A stretch of 64,000 nucleotides of DNA from an uncultured Dysosmobacter sp. (GTDB taxonomy: Bacteria > Bacillota > Clostridia > Oscillospirales > Oscillospiraceae). The notes beneath the pieces are model-generated. The model made no database searches. It saw only the letters and a list, made by a program, of their open reading frames with translations, and was not told the DNA's origin. A program made the translations under genes and the position numbers. The DNA is taken from the NCBI RefSeq assembly GCF_947631635.1, contig NZ_CANRMB010000001.1:1-64000 (forward strand). Direction: 5' to 3'. Numbering within the stretch: position 1 is the first letter of the stretch; the number at the start of each line of letters is the position of its first letter. Below, one piece after another: positions 44,657 to 53,524 of the stretch.

Positions 44657-44734
44657 TTAGTCAATCACAGCGCATATGCGCTGTGCCACTTGAAAAGTGT
44701 AAACCACTTTTCAAGTGATAGGTTTTGTAAAACC
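44657..44734. repeat. Hairpin array between crotonase and TRAP genes
   Basis: Starts TTTAGTCAAT and has three stem-loops: CACAGCGCATATGCGCTGTG (44666-44685), CACTTGAAAAGTG/CACTTTTCAAGTG (44687-44717) and GGTTTTGTAAAACC (44721-44734). The AGTCAA lead and hairpin order echo the repeat at 5661 and 52725, though sequences differ. It may terminate or process the upstream transcript. Confidence 0.6.
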
Positions 44735-44836
44735 GATTTTGGATTTGGATAAAAAAACAGGCCCTTACGATAAGGATAAAATGAGCGGATACACAGAAAA
44801 ATAACCGAATTTTACAAATGATAAGGGGATAAAAAA

Positions 44837-45901
44837 ATGAAGAAGTTATTTTGCATGGTATTGAGCTTCCTGATGGTGTTGTCTCTGTGCAGCTGCGGCG
44901 ATAAGTCCAGCGAAGAACCCCCTGCGTCCACAGATGACACCCAGACCACTGAGCCGGCCCAGAGCAGCGAAGATAAGATCATCATGCGCGTCGGCGCTAT
45001 CGTTCAGGAGAATTCTCAGGGCGGTATCGCAATGGCGCAAGCCCTGAAGCCCTATATTGAGGAAGCGTCCAATGGCCGTATCGAGGTTGAGCTGTATTAC
45101 AACTCCACCTTGGGCGATGCACGTTCTACCGCTGAGCAGTGCCAGATGGGCACCCTGGAGTGCGGCATTTTTGATGCGCCGACTCTGGGCAGCTTCTGCA
45201 AGGCCGTCCAGATTCTGGACCTGCCCTTCCTGTTCAAGGACCTTGATACCTGCCACGCCGCCCTGGACGGCGAGTTCGGCCAGATGATCAAAGACGAGCT
45301 GTATGAGGTCGGTCTGGTGTGCGCCCTTGCCGACAACGGCTGGCGTGATATCTCCAACAATGTCCGCGAGATCCGCACCCCTGCCGATATGAAGGGCCTG
45401 AAGATCCGCGTGATGGAGACTCCTACTTACATGACCACCATGAAGGCCCTGGGGGCGAACCCCACTCCCATGTCTTTCTCTGAGCTGTATACCGGTCTGT
45501 CTCAGGGCACTGTTGACGGCCAGGACAACGGCGTCATCCTGTCTGTGACTGCGGGTCTGCCCGAGGTTCTGAAGTATTACACGCTGGTTGGCTATTGCTA
45601 CTCTGCCGGCGCCACCGTGGTGAGCCGCACCTGGTACGATTCCCTGGATCCCGAGCTGCAGAAGGTCGTTGACGAGGGCCTGGTAAAGTACACCGAGATG
45701 GAGAGACAGCTGCAGGCCGAGATGGAGGCCGCCATGGTTGAGGATATCAAGGCCGCTGGCACCCAGGTGATTGAGCTGACCGAGGAAGAAAAGCAGCAGT
45801 GGGTCGAGGCCTGCACCGCTGTGTGGCCCGAGCTGACCAAGGATATGGACCCCGATCTGGTCGCCGCTGCCAAGACTGTTAACGAGGATTACGGCGCCTG
45901 A
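44837..45901 (+). CDS. dctP: TRAP transporter substrate-binding protein
   Basis: A 354-residue DctP-type lipoprotein: signal MKKLFCMVLSFLMVLSLCSC with lipobox LCSC, then a Ser/Glu/Thr linker and the fold with MRVGAIVQENSQGGIAMAQAL, PADMKGLKIRVMETPTYMTT (Arg that binds the carboxylate) and FSELYTGLSQGTVDGQDNG. These are strong TRAP signatures, so the ligand carries a carboxylate. AAGGGG upstream. It is followed by DctQ and DctM. Likely the entry point of the cluster's substrate. Confidence 0.94.
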   Translation: MKKLFCMVLSFLMVLSLCSCGDKSSEEPPASTDDTQTTEPAQSSEDKIIMRVGAIVQENSQGGIAMAQALKPYIEEASNGRIEVELYYNSTLGDARSTAEQCQMGTLECGIFDAPTLGSFCKAVQILDLPFLFKDLDTCHAALDGEFGQMIKDELYEVGLVCALADNGWRDISNNVREIRTPADMKGLKIRVMETPTYMTTMKALGANPTPMSFSELYTGLSQGTVDGQDNGVILSVTAGLPEVLKYYTLVGYCYSAGATVVSRTWYDSLDPELQKVVDEGLVKYTEMERQLQAEMEAAMVEDIKAAGTQVIELTEEEKQQWVEACTAVWPELTKDMDPDLVAAAKTVNEDYGA

Positions 45902-45952
45902 GGATAACAGGGGAACGCATTTGCTCCCTACTCGTTCCATGAGAATTACAAA

Positions 45953-45988
45953 TGTGTTGGCAGATGGGGAGACCCATCTGCCAACACA
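45953..45988 (+). promoter_or_regulatory. Perfect hairpin with GAGA loop between dctP and dctQ
   Basis: TGTGTTGGCAGATGGG pairs base for base with CCCATCTGCCAACACA around a GAGA tetraloop of the GNRA class. It directly abuts the AGGAGGAG ribosome site of dctQ, so it could stabilise the dctP mRNA end or tune dctQ translation. Confidence 0.7.
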
Positions 45989-46001
45989 GGAGGAGACGGC
46001 A

Positions 46002-46511
46002 TTGAAAGAGAAAATTTCCTTAAAATCCATATGGGATAATTTAGAAGAAATCATTTTGATTCCCAGTTTGACGATCTCTGTTGTGATCATTTTCATTCAG
46101 GTCTGCATGCGCTATATCTTCAACAACTCCCTTTCCTGGAGTGAGGAATTGGCGAGATATATGTTTATCTGGCAGGTCTGGCTTGGAATTTCCCTTGCGG
46201 CAAAAAAGAAATCTCATCTTCGCATCACACTGGTTTTCGGTCTGGTAAAAGGAAACGCGGCCAAGGTTCTGAATCTGATTGTGGATGTGATTTTTTTCGT
46301 CTTTGGCCTGCTGATCACGAAATACGGCATGGACGTCGTTATGCAGATCGCCCACTTCCAGCAGAAATCGGCGGCTCTGCAGCTCCCGATGCAGTATGTC
46401 TATGCGGCGATCCCTGTTGGCGCGCTGCTGATGTCCATCCGTCTGCTGGAGGATCTTGTCAGGGGTGTAAAAGGGATGGCGGCAAAGAGAGAGGACGGTG
46501 AAGTGAAATGA
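46002..46511 (+). CDS. dctQ: TRAP transporter small membrane subunit
   Basis: A 169-residue, four-span DctQ protein (IPSLTISVVIIFIQVCMRYIFN, in part; SWSEELARYMFIWQVWLG with the conserved Glu-Glu-Leu; LPMQYVYAAIPVGALLMSIR). TTG at 46002 is the likely start because AGGAGGAG lies six bases before it, whereas the frame's first ATG at 45921 is in the hairpin leader. Pairs with DctM. Confidence 0.88.
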   Translation: MKEKISLKSIWDNLEEIILIPSLTISVVIIFIQVCMRYIFNNSLSWSEELARYMFIWQVWLGISLAAKKKSHLRITLVFGLVKGNAAKVLNLIVDVIFFVFGLLITKYGMDVVMQIAHFQQKSAALQLPMQYVYAAIPVGALLMSIRLLEDLVRGVKGMAAKREDGEVK

Positions 46512-47782
46512 CATCTATTATTCTTCTTTGCGTGCTGATGATTGTGTTCATTGCACTGAGCCTGCCGATCGGCGTGGCATTGGGCCTGTCTACGGCGCTC
46601 GTGATTTTGCAGTCAGGCTCCGGCTCTCTGATGGCGATCGTCCAGTATGTATTTAATGGACTGAACTCCTTTACGCTGCTGGCGATTCCCTTCTTCGTTC
46701 TCGCCGGCAACCTGATGGCGCTTGGCGGCATTTCCCGCCGGATCGTGGACTTCTTTGACCAGCTGGTGGGACGGTTCACAGGCGGCATGGGCGTTGTCAC
46801 CACTGTGGCCTGTATGTTTTTCGCGGCAATTTCCGGTTCCGGCCCCGCAACGGTTTCCGCGATCGGCGGTATGATGTATCCGGAAATGGTGAAGCGCGAC
46901 TATGACGGCGGCTATTCTGCGGCCCTTACGGCGTGCGCGGGCACCATCGGCGTTATTATTCCGCCCAGCATTCCCTTTGTTATTTATGGCGTAGCGGTTA
47001 ATGCGTCGATCGGCGACCTGTTTACCGCCGGTATCGTTCCCGGCATCCTGATCGGCGTGGGATTGATCATTGTCAACTATTTCGTTTCCAAGAAACACGG
47101 CTATCGGGGTTCTGAGAAGGCTGATAAGCACCTCCTTAAGGCATTTAAAGAATCCTTCTTCGCATTGATGACTCCCGTCATTATCCTCGGCGGTATTTAT
47201 GCCGGTGTGTTCACTCCCACGGAAGCTGCTGTGGTGGCCATTGTGTACGCGGTGATCGTCGGCAAGTTCGTCTATAAAGAGCTTACCATGGATGTGGTTG
47301 TCAACAGTATCCGGAGCACGGTCGATCAACTGGGCCAGATTGGCCTGGCAATGGCCCTGTCTGCGGCATTCTCCGCCTATTTGGCGACCGAGCAGATCCC
47401 TGTAAAGCTGGCAAAGCTGATCACGTCCACATTCAGCTCCGGAGTTTTGATCATGCTGGTGATCCTCGGCATCCTGCTGATCGTGGGATGCTTTGTCGAC
47501 AACATCTCCGCCTGCTTGATTTTGGCGCCTGTTTTCGTTCCCATTGCCACTGCAATCGGGTATGATCCCGTCCATTTCGGCATTATCATGACCATCGCTC
47601 TGGCGATCGGCTTCGTAACGCCGCCCTTTGGCGTGAACCTGTTCGTTGCATCCTCCATGTGCGGTTTGTCCATTGAAAAGATCACAAAGCGCATCTGGGG
47701 CCTGATTATCAGTATGGTCATTGTGCTGCTGCTGGTTACCTTTGTGGAGCCGATCAGCATGGGTTTGGTTCGTTTGCTTTAA
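46508..47782 (+). CDS. dctM: TRAP transporter large membrane subunit
   Basis: A 424-residue, about twelve-span DctM protein. AISGSGPATVSAIGGMMYPEM and GTIGVIIPPSIPFVIYGV, GYDPVHFGIIMTIALAIGFVTPPFGVNLFVA, in part, are family signatures. Starts with an ATGA overlap with the dctQ stop. Sodium-driven import of an organic acid is the expected role. Confidence 0.95.
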   Translation: MTSIILLCVLMIVFIALSLPIGVALGLSTALVILQSGSGSLMAIVQYVFNGLNSFTLLAIPFFVLAGNLMALGGISRRIVDFFDQLVGRFTGGMGVVTTVACMFFAAISGSGPATVSAIGGMMYPEMVKRDYDGGYSAALTACAGTIGVIIPPSIPFVIYGVAVNASIGDLFTAGIVPGILIGVGLIIVNYFVSKKHGYRGSEKADKHLLKAFKESFFALMTPVIILGGIYAGVFTPTEAAVVAIVYAVIVGKFVYKELTMDVVVNSIRSTVDQLGQIGLAMALSAAFSAYLATEQIPVKLAKLITSTFSSGVLIMLVILGILLIVGCFVDNISACLILAPVFVPIATAIGYDPVHFGIIMTIALAIGFVTPPFGVNLFVASSMCGLSIEKITKRIWGLIISMVIVLLLVTFVEPISMGLVRLL

Positions 47783-48043
47783 TGGTTTTATCATGATCCT
47801 GCCTGGGTACCGGTGCGGAGGTTCGCATTTGCACGCAGGCAGGACCCCCAACTTACATGTCGTCTCCGAGATCCTCTGTTGTATGAAGTGGCAAAAAAGC
47901 CGGACCGCCTCAAATTTAGATTGCAAAGAAAGGGGGGGCGGTATAAAATATACCTATTACTACTTCCTGCAGATGAATGTGCTGGTGTTGCTGAGAAAAT
48001 TGCTGAACGAGCCGACAATGTTTTCAACAGCATGGAGGGACGC

Positions 48044-48760
48044 ATGAGAGAAAGCGCACACGAAATTATCTACAATTACATCAGACAAATGATCGCAGCA
48101 CGGCAGCTGAAGATCGGCGATGCGCTGCTGCCTGAGAGAGAGCTGGCAAAGATGTTTGGCCTCTCCAGAAATTCCGTGCGGGAATCGCTGAGAGCCCTTT
48201 CCCTGATTGGAGTCGTTGAATGCAGGCAGGGCTCTGGAAATTATATTTCTGAGAGATTTTATAACGTTGAAGCGGAAACTCTTTTCCTGACGTCGAAGCT
48301 CTGCAACGTCACCAATCTGGATATTACAAACTACCGCTGTGTGATGGAAAAAGGCGGGGTGATGCTGGCCACCCAAAACCGGACGGAGCGGCAGATGGAA
48401 GCTTTGCAGCGGTGTGTAGAAAAAATGTGGAGTGCAGTTGATGAGGACGGATATATAATCGACGGGAAAGCGCTGAATGAGGCGGATGAGGAATTTCACC
48501 GGATCCTCGCGGTGTCCTCGGGCAATAAACTCCTTCAGACCAATATCGAGGCGCTTTCGCTGGTGATGAGAGAGTATGTGCATGACGTCTGGAACGAAGT
48601 CTGGAAGGGCGCTGGTTTTGGCAGCGACGAAGTCGCGCGATTGAGGCTTCAAGAGATCGGCATCCATCAAGAGATCATTGATGCAATGCGGGACAGAGAT
48701 CTCGATGCCGGACAGAAGGCCATGCAGGCGCATTTTGATATGGTCTATCAGTTCCTCTGA
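48044..48760 (+). CDS. FadR-subfamily GntR transcriptional regulator
   Basis: A 238-residue regulator. Residues 1-75 are the winged helix (LKIGDALLPERELAKMFGLSRNSVRESLRALSLIGVVE, in part). The rest is an all-helical FCD domain with metal-site residues in ADEEFHRILA, HVHDV-like and EIGIHQEIIDAM segments. I chose ATG 48044, with GGAGGG five bases upstream. Two operator copies follow in its own downstream intergenic region and three more precede earlier genes, so this is the probable regulator of the entire cluster. Effector unknown, likely an acid pathway intermediate. Confidence 0.9.
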   Translation: MRESAHEIIYNYIRQMIAARQLKIGDALLPERELAKMFGLSRNSVRESLRALSLIGVVECRQGSGNYISERFYNVEAETLFLTSKLCNVTNLDITNYRCVMEKGGVMLATQNRTERQMEALQRCVEKMWSAVDEDGYIIDGKALNEADEEFHRILAVSSGNKLLQTNIEALSLVMREYVHDVWNEVWKGAGFGSDEVARLRLQEIGIHQEIIDAMRDRDLDAGQKAMQAHFDMVYQFL

Positions 48761-48811
48761 GCATGGAGGAGCAAATGCAACTAAATTGCTGCTGCGCTTT
48801 TTTCTCGGTTT

Positions 48812-48831
48812 ATTGGTTGAGCCAATTTGAG
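48812..48831. promoter_or_regulatory. GntR/FadR-type operator, site 4
   Basis: ATTGGTTGAGCCAATTTGAG, core TGGTTGAGCCA at 48814-48824, 50 bases after the regulator gene. Confidence 0.7.
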
Positions 48832-48899
48832 ATTTGAGAAAAGAATAACGACATAGGCAGATCGTGTTATCCACCAAAGCAATGGCAATTTTAAGGCCG

Positions 48900-48924
48900 C
48901 TCAAATTGGTTGACCCAATTTAGG
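48900..48924. promoter_or_regulatory. GntR/FadR-type operator, site 5
   Basis: AAATTGGTTGACCCAATTT with a CTC lead, core TGGTTGACCCA at 48907-48917. With site 4 it brackets the start of the OYE/CoA-transferase/thiolase unit. Confidence 0.7.
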
Positions 48925-48991
48925 GGCGTCATGCAGCAGAAACAAAAATATTGAGCGTTAAAGAGCGGAAAGCAAAGAAGGGAGCGTCCGT

Positions 48992-50071
48992 ATGAAGAAA
49001 ATCTTTGAAACAGTGTCTCTGGGAAATCTGACAATTAAAAACCGCCTGGTTCGCAGCGCGACGATGGAAGTTGGCGGGGCAAAGGACGGCTGCATCACAC
49101 CTGCGCTGGGGGATATCTATGAAGAGCTGTCTGTTGGCGGTGTTGGCCTGATCATTACAGGCATGATGGGAGTCGCCCCCAATTCCTGTGTGAATTCCGG
49201 CATGACAAAAATCTACGCCCCTGAGTTTTCCGATGCGTTTGCAAAAATCGCAGAGCGCGTACATGAGCATGGCAGCAAAATCGTTGTTCAGCTGGGACAT
49301 TGCGGAGTGAAGTCCAGGGAGCTGGATGGCGCCGACGTGGCATTCGGCCCCTCGAGTATTCCGGATAGAACGCCGCCTGTCCGCGAGATCACGAAGGAGG
49401 AGATCGCAGACCTTGTCAAGGCATACGGCGCCGCAGCCCTGAAGTGCAAGGAGGCCGGTGCGGATGGCGTGCAGATCCACGCTGCCCACGGTTATTTGCT
49501 GAGCGAATTTTTGAGCCCCATTTACAACAAGAGAACTGACGAATACGGCGGCGAGGGCCGCGCAAAGATCCTGTTTGAAGTATATGATGAGATTCGCCGG
49601 CAGGTTGGCGCAGATTATCCCATTTTGGTCAAGATCAATGGCGACGATATCGCGCCCGGCGGTGTATCTGAGGAAGAGTTTACGAAAAATTGCGAGGAGT
49701 TGGCCCGCAGAGGCATTGACGCCATCGAAGTGAGCTGCGGGATTGCCATTGATAAGACCTCCAACTCCACGCAGGGCAGCCGGCAGGACGAGGCGTATAA
49801 CGCCCCCATGGCCAACCGGCTGGCGCAGAAGATCAACACGGCCATCATCAGCGTTGGCGGCTACCGTTCCATCGAAAAGATCGAGGAAGTGCTGAATGGA
49901 GGGAATATTGCGGCGATTTCCATGTGCCGCGCTTTGATCCGTGAGCCGGGACTGCCCAAGCGCTGGGAGGCGGGCGATCGGAAAAAGGCGGCGTGCGTTG
50001 CCTGCTCAAGATGCTTTGCATCTTCCAAGCATGGCTGCTATCTGCTCCTGAACAGCGCTGCTGAAAAATAA
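48992..50071 (+). CDS. NADH:flavin oxidoreductase (old yellow enzyme family), short form
   Basis: A 359-residue OYE-type TIM barrel that binds FMN (LKNRLVRSA-like TIKNRLVRSATMEVGG; GADGVQIHAAHGYLLSEFLSP with the proton-donor region). At the C-terminus CVACSRCFASSKHGC supplies a CxxCxxC plus Cys cluster site of the 2,4-dienoyl-CoA reductase class, but the C-terminal FAD/NAD domains are absent. It may accept electrons from a partner. GGGAG lies before the ATG. Reduces or oxidises an unsaturated acid. Confidence 0.88.
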   Translation: MKKIFETVSLGNLTIKNRLVRSATMEVGGAKDGCITPALGDIYEELSVGGVGLIITGMMGVAPNSCVNSGMTKIYAPEFSDAFAKIAERVHEHGSKIVVQLGHCGVKSRELDGADVAFGPSSIPDRTPPVREITKEEIADLVKAYGAAALKCKEAGADGVQIHAAHGYLLSEFLSPIYNKRTDEYGGEGRAKILFEVYDEIRRQVGADYPILVKINGDDIAPGGVSEEEFTKNCEELARRGIDAIEVSCGIAIDKTSNSTQGSRQDEAYNAPMANRLAQKINTAIISVGGYRSIEKIEEVLNGGNIAAISMCRALIREPGLPKRWEAGDRKKAACVACSRCFASSKHGCYLLLNSAAEK

Positions 50072-50098
50072 GGGCCCCCCTGGAAGCGGAGTAAGCAC

Positions 50099-51442
50099 AT
50101 GAATGATTTTGAAAAGATGTACGCAGAAAAACTGCGTTCGGCAGAGGAGGCAGTCAAGGTCGTCAAATCCGGAGATTGGATTGATTACGGCTTCTGCACC
50201 GGCACTCCCAGAGTGCTGGATCAGGCTCTTGCAGCAAGATATGAAGAACTGAGCGATGTGAATGTGCGCGGAGCGATTTTGCTGGAGGCTCCCGCAATCA
50301 TGTCGGTTCCCAATGTGAAAGAGCATTTCACTTGGAACTCCTGGCATATGACAGCGGTCGACCGAAAGATGGCCGCAACTGGCGCGGTCTATTATATGTC
50401 GATGCGTTATTCTGAAATGCCCAAATCCTACCGCACTTGCCTGGACCCGATCGCGGTGGCTATGCTGCAGGTCACTCCAATGGATGAAGAAGGGTATTTC
50501 AATTTCGGACCGAACGCATCGCATTTGAAAGCGGTCTGCGACCGTGCAGATGTGGTTATTGTTGAGGTCAATCAGAAGATGCCCCGCTGCTTGGGCAGCT
50601 ACGACGAAAGGGTCCATATTTCTGAGGTGGACTATATTGTGGAGGGCAGCAATCTGCCTCTGGCAAATATGCCCTCCAAAGAGCCCAATGAAGTGGATAT
50701 TGCGGTGGCAAATCTGATCGTACCGGAGATCCCCAACGGAGCCTGTTTGCAGCTTGGCATCGGGGGAATGCCCAACGCAGTCGGTTCGCTGATCGCAAAA
50801 ACAGACTTGAAGGATCTGGGCATTCACAGCGAGATGTATGTGGATTCCTTTGTGGACCTGGTGGAAGCCGGGAAGATTAACGGCAGCAAGAAGAATATTG
50901 ACAAAAATCTGCAGACCTACACCTTTGGCGCAGGTTCGGAGCGGCTGTATCAATATCTGGACGGAAATCCGAGCTGCAATATTGCGGCGGTTGACTATGT
51001 GAATGATGTCAGCGTGATCGCGCAGCTGGATAACTTTATTTCCGTCAATAATGCCATCGATATTGATCTGATGGGCCAGATCAATGCAGAGAGTGCAGGC
51101 ATCCGCCATATTTCCGGATGCGGCGGTCAGATGGACTTCGTTTTGGGAGCGTTTTTGTCAAAGGGCGGAAAGAGCTTTATCTGTATGTCCTCCGCGTTTA
51201 TGAACAAAAAAGGAGAGCTTGAATCAAGAATTAAGCCCACCCTGGCCCCTGGTTCGGCCATTACCTGCACAAGAGCCAATTTGCATTATTTGGTTACGGA
51301 GCAGGGGATGGTGAACCTGAAGGGCTGCTCCACCTGGGAGCGGGCGGAGCGCATCATTTCCATTGCGCATCCCCAATTCCGCGAAGAACTGATCCGGAAT
51401 GCAGAAGCCATGCGGATCTGGCGGAGAAGCAACCGCCGATAA
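50099..51442 (+). CDS. Acyl-CoA:acetate CoA-transferase (butyryl-CoA/4-hydroxybutyrate type)
   Basis: A 447-residue class I CoA-transferase. [11 protein letters not shown] and the Glu-containing [13 protein letters not shown] (catalytic Glu near 245) fit the butyryl-CoA:acetate CoA-transferase and 4-hydroxybutyrate CoA-transferase group. [30 protein letters not shown] closes the C-terminus, in part. Swaps CoA between acetyl-CoA and another acid, probably to activate the imported acid. 28 bases after the OYE gene, which suggests co-transcription. Confidence 0.9.
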   Translation: MNDFEKMYAEKLRSAEEAVKVVKSGDWIDYGFCTGTPRVLDQALAARYEELSDVNVRGAILLEAPAIMSVPNVKEHFTWNSWHMTAVDRKMAATGAVYYMSMRYSEMPKSYRTCLDPIAVAMLQVTPMDEEGYFNFGPNASHLKAVCDRADVVIVEVNQKMPRCLGSYDERVHISEVDYIVEGSNLPLANMPSKEPNEVDIAVANLIVPEIPNGACLQLGIGGMPNAVGSLIAKTDLKDLGIHSEMYVDSFVDLVEAGKINGSKKNIDKNLQTYTFGAGSERLYQYLDGNPSCNIAAVDYVNDVSVIAQLDNFISVNNAIDIDLMGQINAESAGIRHISGCGGQMDFVLGAFLSKGGKSFICMSSAFMNKKGELESRIKPTLAPGSAITCTRANLHYLVTEQGMVNLKGCSTWERAERIISIAHPQFREELIRNAEAMRIWRRSNRR

Positions 51443-51469
51443 GTTCAAATTAAAAAAACATGAAACGAA

Positions 51470-51490
51470 GACGGGGCGGGGAACCCCGTC
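51470..51490 (+). promoter_or_regulatory. Small intercistronic hairpin
   Basis: GACGGGG pairs with CCCCGTC across a six-base loop, 30 bases before the thiolase start. No T run, so not a classical terminator. Confidence 0.45.
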
Positions 51491-51519
51491 GGTCCAAAAG
51501 TATAAAAGGAGAAAATAAA

Positions 51520-52692
<1,173 letters not shown>

Positions 52693-52724
52693 ATCCCGCT
52701 GCGGGAAGAGTGCACATGAGATGA

Positions 52725-52813
52725 TATAGTCAACGCGGTTGAAAAGGAGCACAGGCTCCTTTTCAACCGGCGGGCCAATGGCCCGCCGGCGTGCAAGGCG
52801 CGTGTGCGTTTCC
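52725..52813. repeat. Dispersed three-hairpin repeat, copy 2
   Basis: Begins TATAGTCAACGC like copy 1 at 5661. Stems are GTTGAAAAGGAGC/GCTCCTTTTCAAC, CGGCGGGCC-AAT-GGCCCGCCG and a third GC-rich stem. Base changes against copy 1 fall mainly in matched pairs. The rest of the 331-base gap (52693-53023) shows no gene. Confidence 0.8.
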
Positions 52814-53023
52814 TATAAAGTCAGGCACAGAGGGCCGCATATATCGTGTGCAGCGCTGCATGGAAAAGAATGATCAGGTTCCTTTTCCGCTGTGCCGGCT
52901 GTAAAAGCACCATGGGGCTGATCCTTTGAAAATGGGTGGAACCCTGGTATCGGATAAACGATGATTGGCCTGATGGCTGTATCTGCAGCTGTCGGGTGAT
53001 AGAAGTGGGAAGGCAAGCAAGCG

Positions 53024-53458
53024 ATGGATTTAAAGCAGCTTTGGAAGTACTGCAGTGATGACAATGCCTTTGGCGTAAAGCTGGGCTTTGAGGTGGAGGA
53101 GATACGCCGGGGCTATGCGGTCCTCAAAAAGACCATTTTGGAGGATGATCTCAATAGCACCGGAATCCCGCATGGGGGAGTGTATCTTTCAATTGCAGAC
53201 TCCTGCGCGGGAACAGCGATGGCGTCTTTGGGAAATACTGCCGTTACCTGCGCGACGAGTTATAACTATTTCAAAAGCGCCCGCGTGGGGGACACGATCT
53301 TTGCAGAGGCAAAAATGATCAAAGAGGGCGGAAGGATGTGCGTCTTTAACATCGATATTAAAGATCAGCACGGAAACCTTCTGGGCAACGGAAGCTCCAC
53401 GCTGTTCAACACGGGGCGGAAGATTGAGGATAGGATCAAGGAAATGAAGTCGCAGTAA
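53024..53458 (+). CDS. PaaI-type hotdog thioesterase
   Basis: A 144-residue hotdog protein. IPHGGVYLSIADSCAGTAM holds the HGG and catalytic Asp motif of PaaI-like acyl-CoA thioesterases. Length is typical. It may release a stalled or end-product acyl-CoA. AAGCAAGCGATG start with a weak ribosome site, so the start is not certain. It is followed 67 bases later by the long OYE reductase. Confidence 0.85.
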   Translation: MDLKQLWKYCSDDNAFGVKLGFEVEEIRRGYAVLKKTILEDDLNSTGIPHGGVYLSIADSCAGTAMASLGNTAVTCATSYNYFKSARVGDTIFAEAKMIKEGGRMCVFNIDIKDQHGNLLGNGSSTLFNTGRKIEDRIKEMKSQ

Positions 53459-53524
53459 AGCGAATCAGAACTTGGATCACGAAAGATGCGGCAGAAGCGG
53501 CAAAGAGAAGGAAGGGTGCAACAA

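Noticed and set aside
46613-47926. 437-codon minus-strand frame over dctM
   Set aside because: Antisense shadow with His/Asn/Asp-rich composition.
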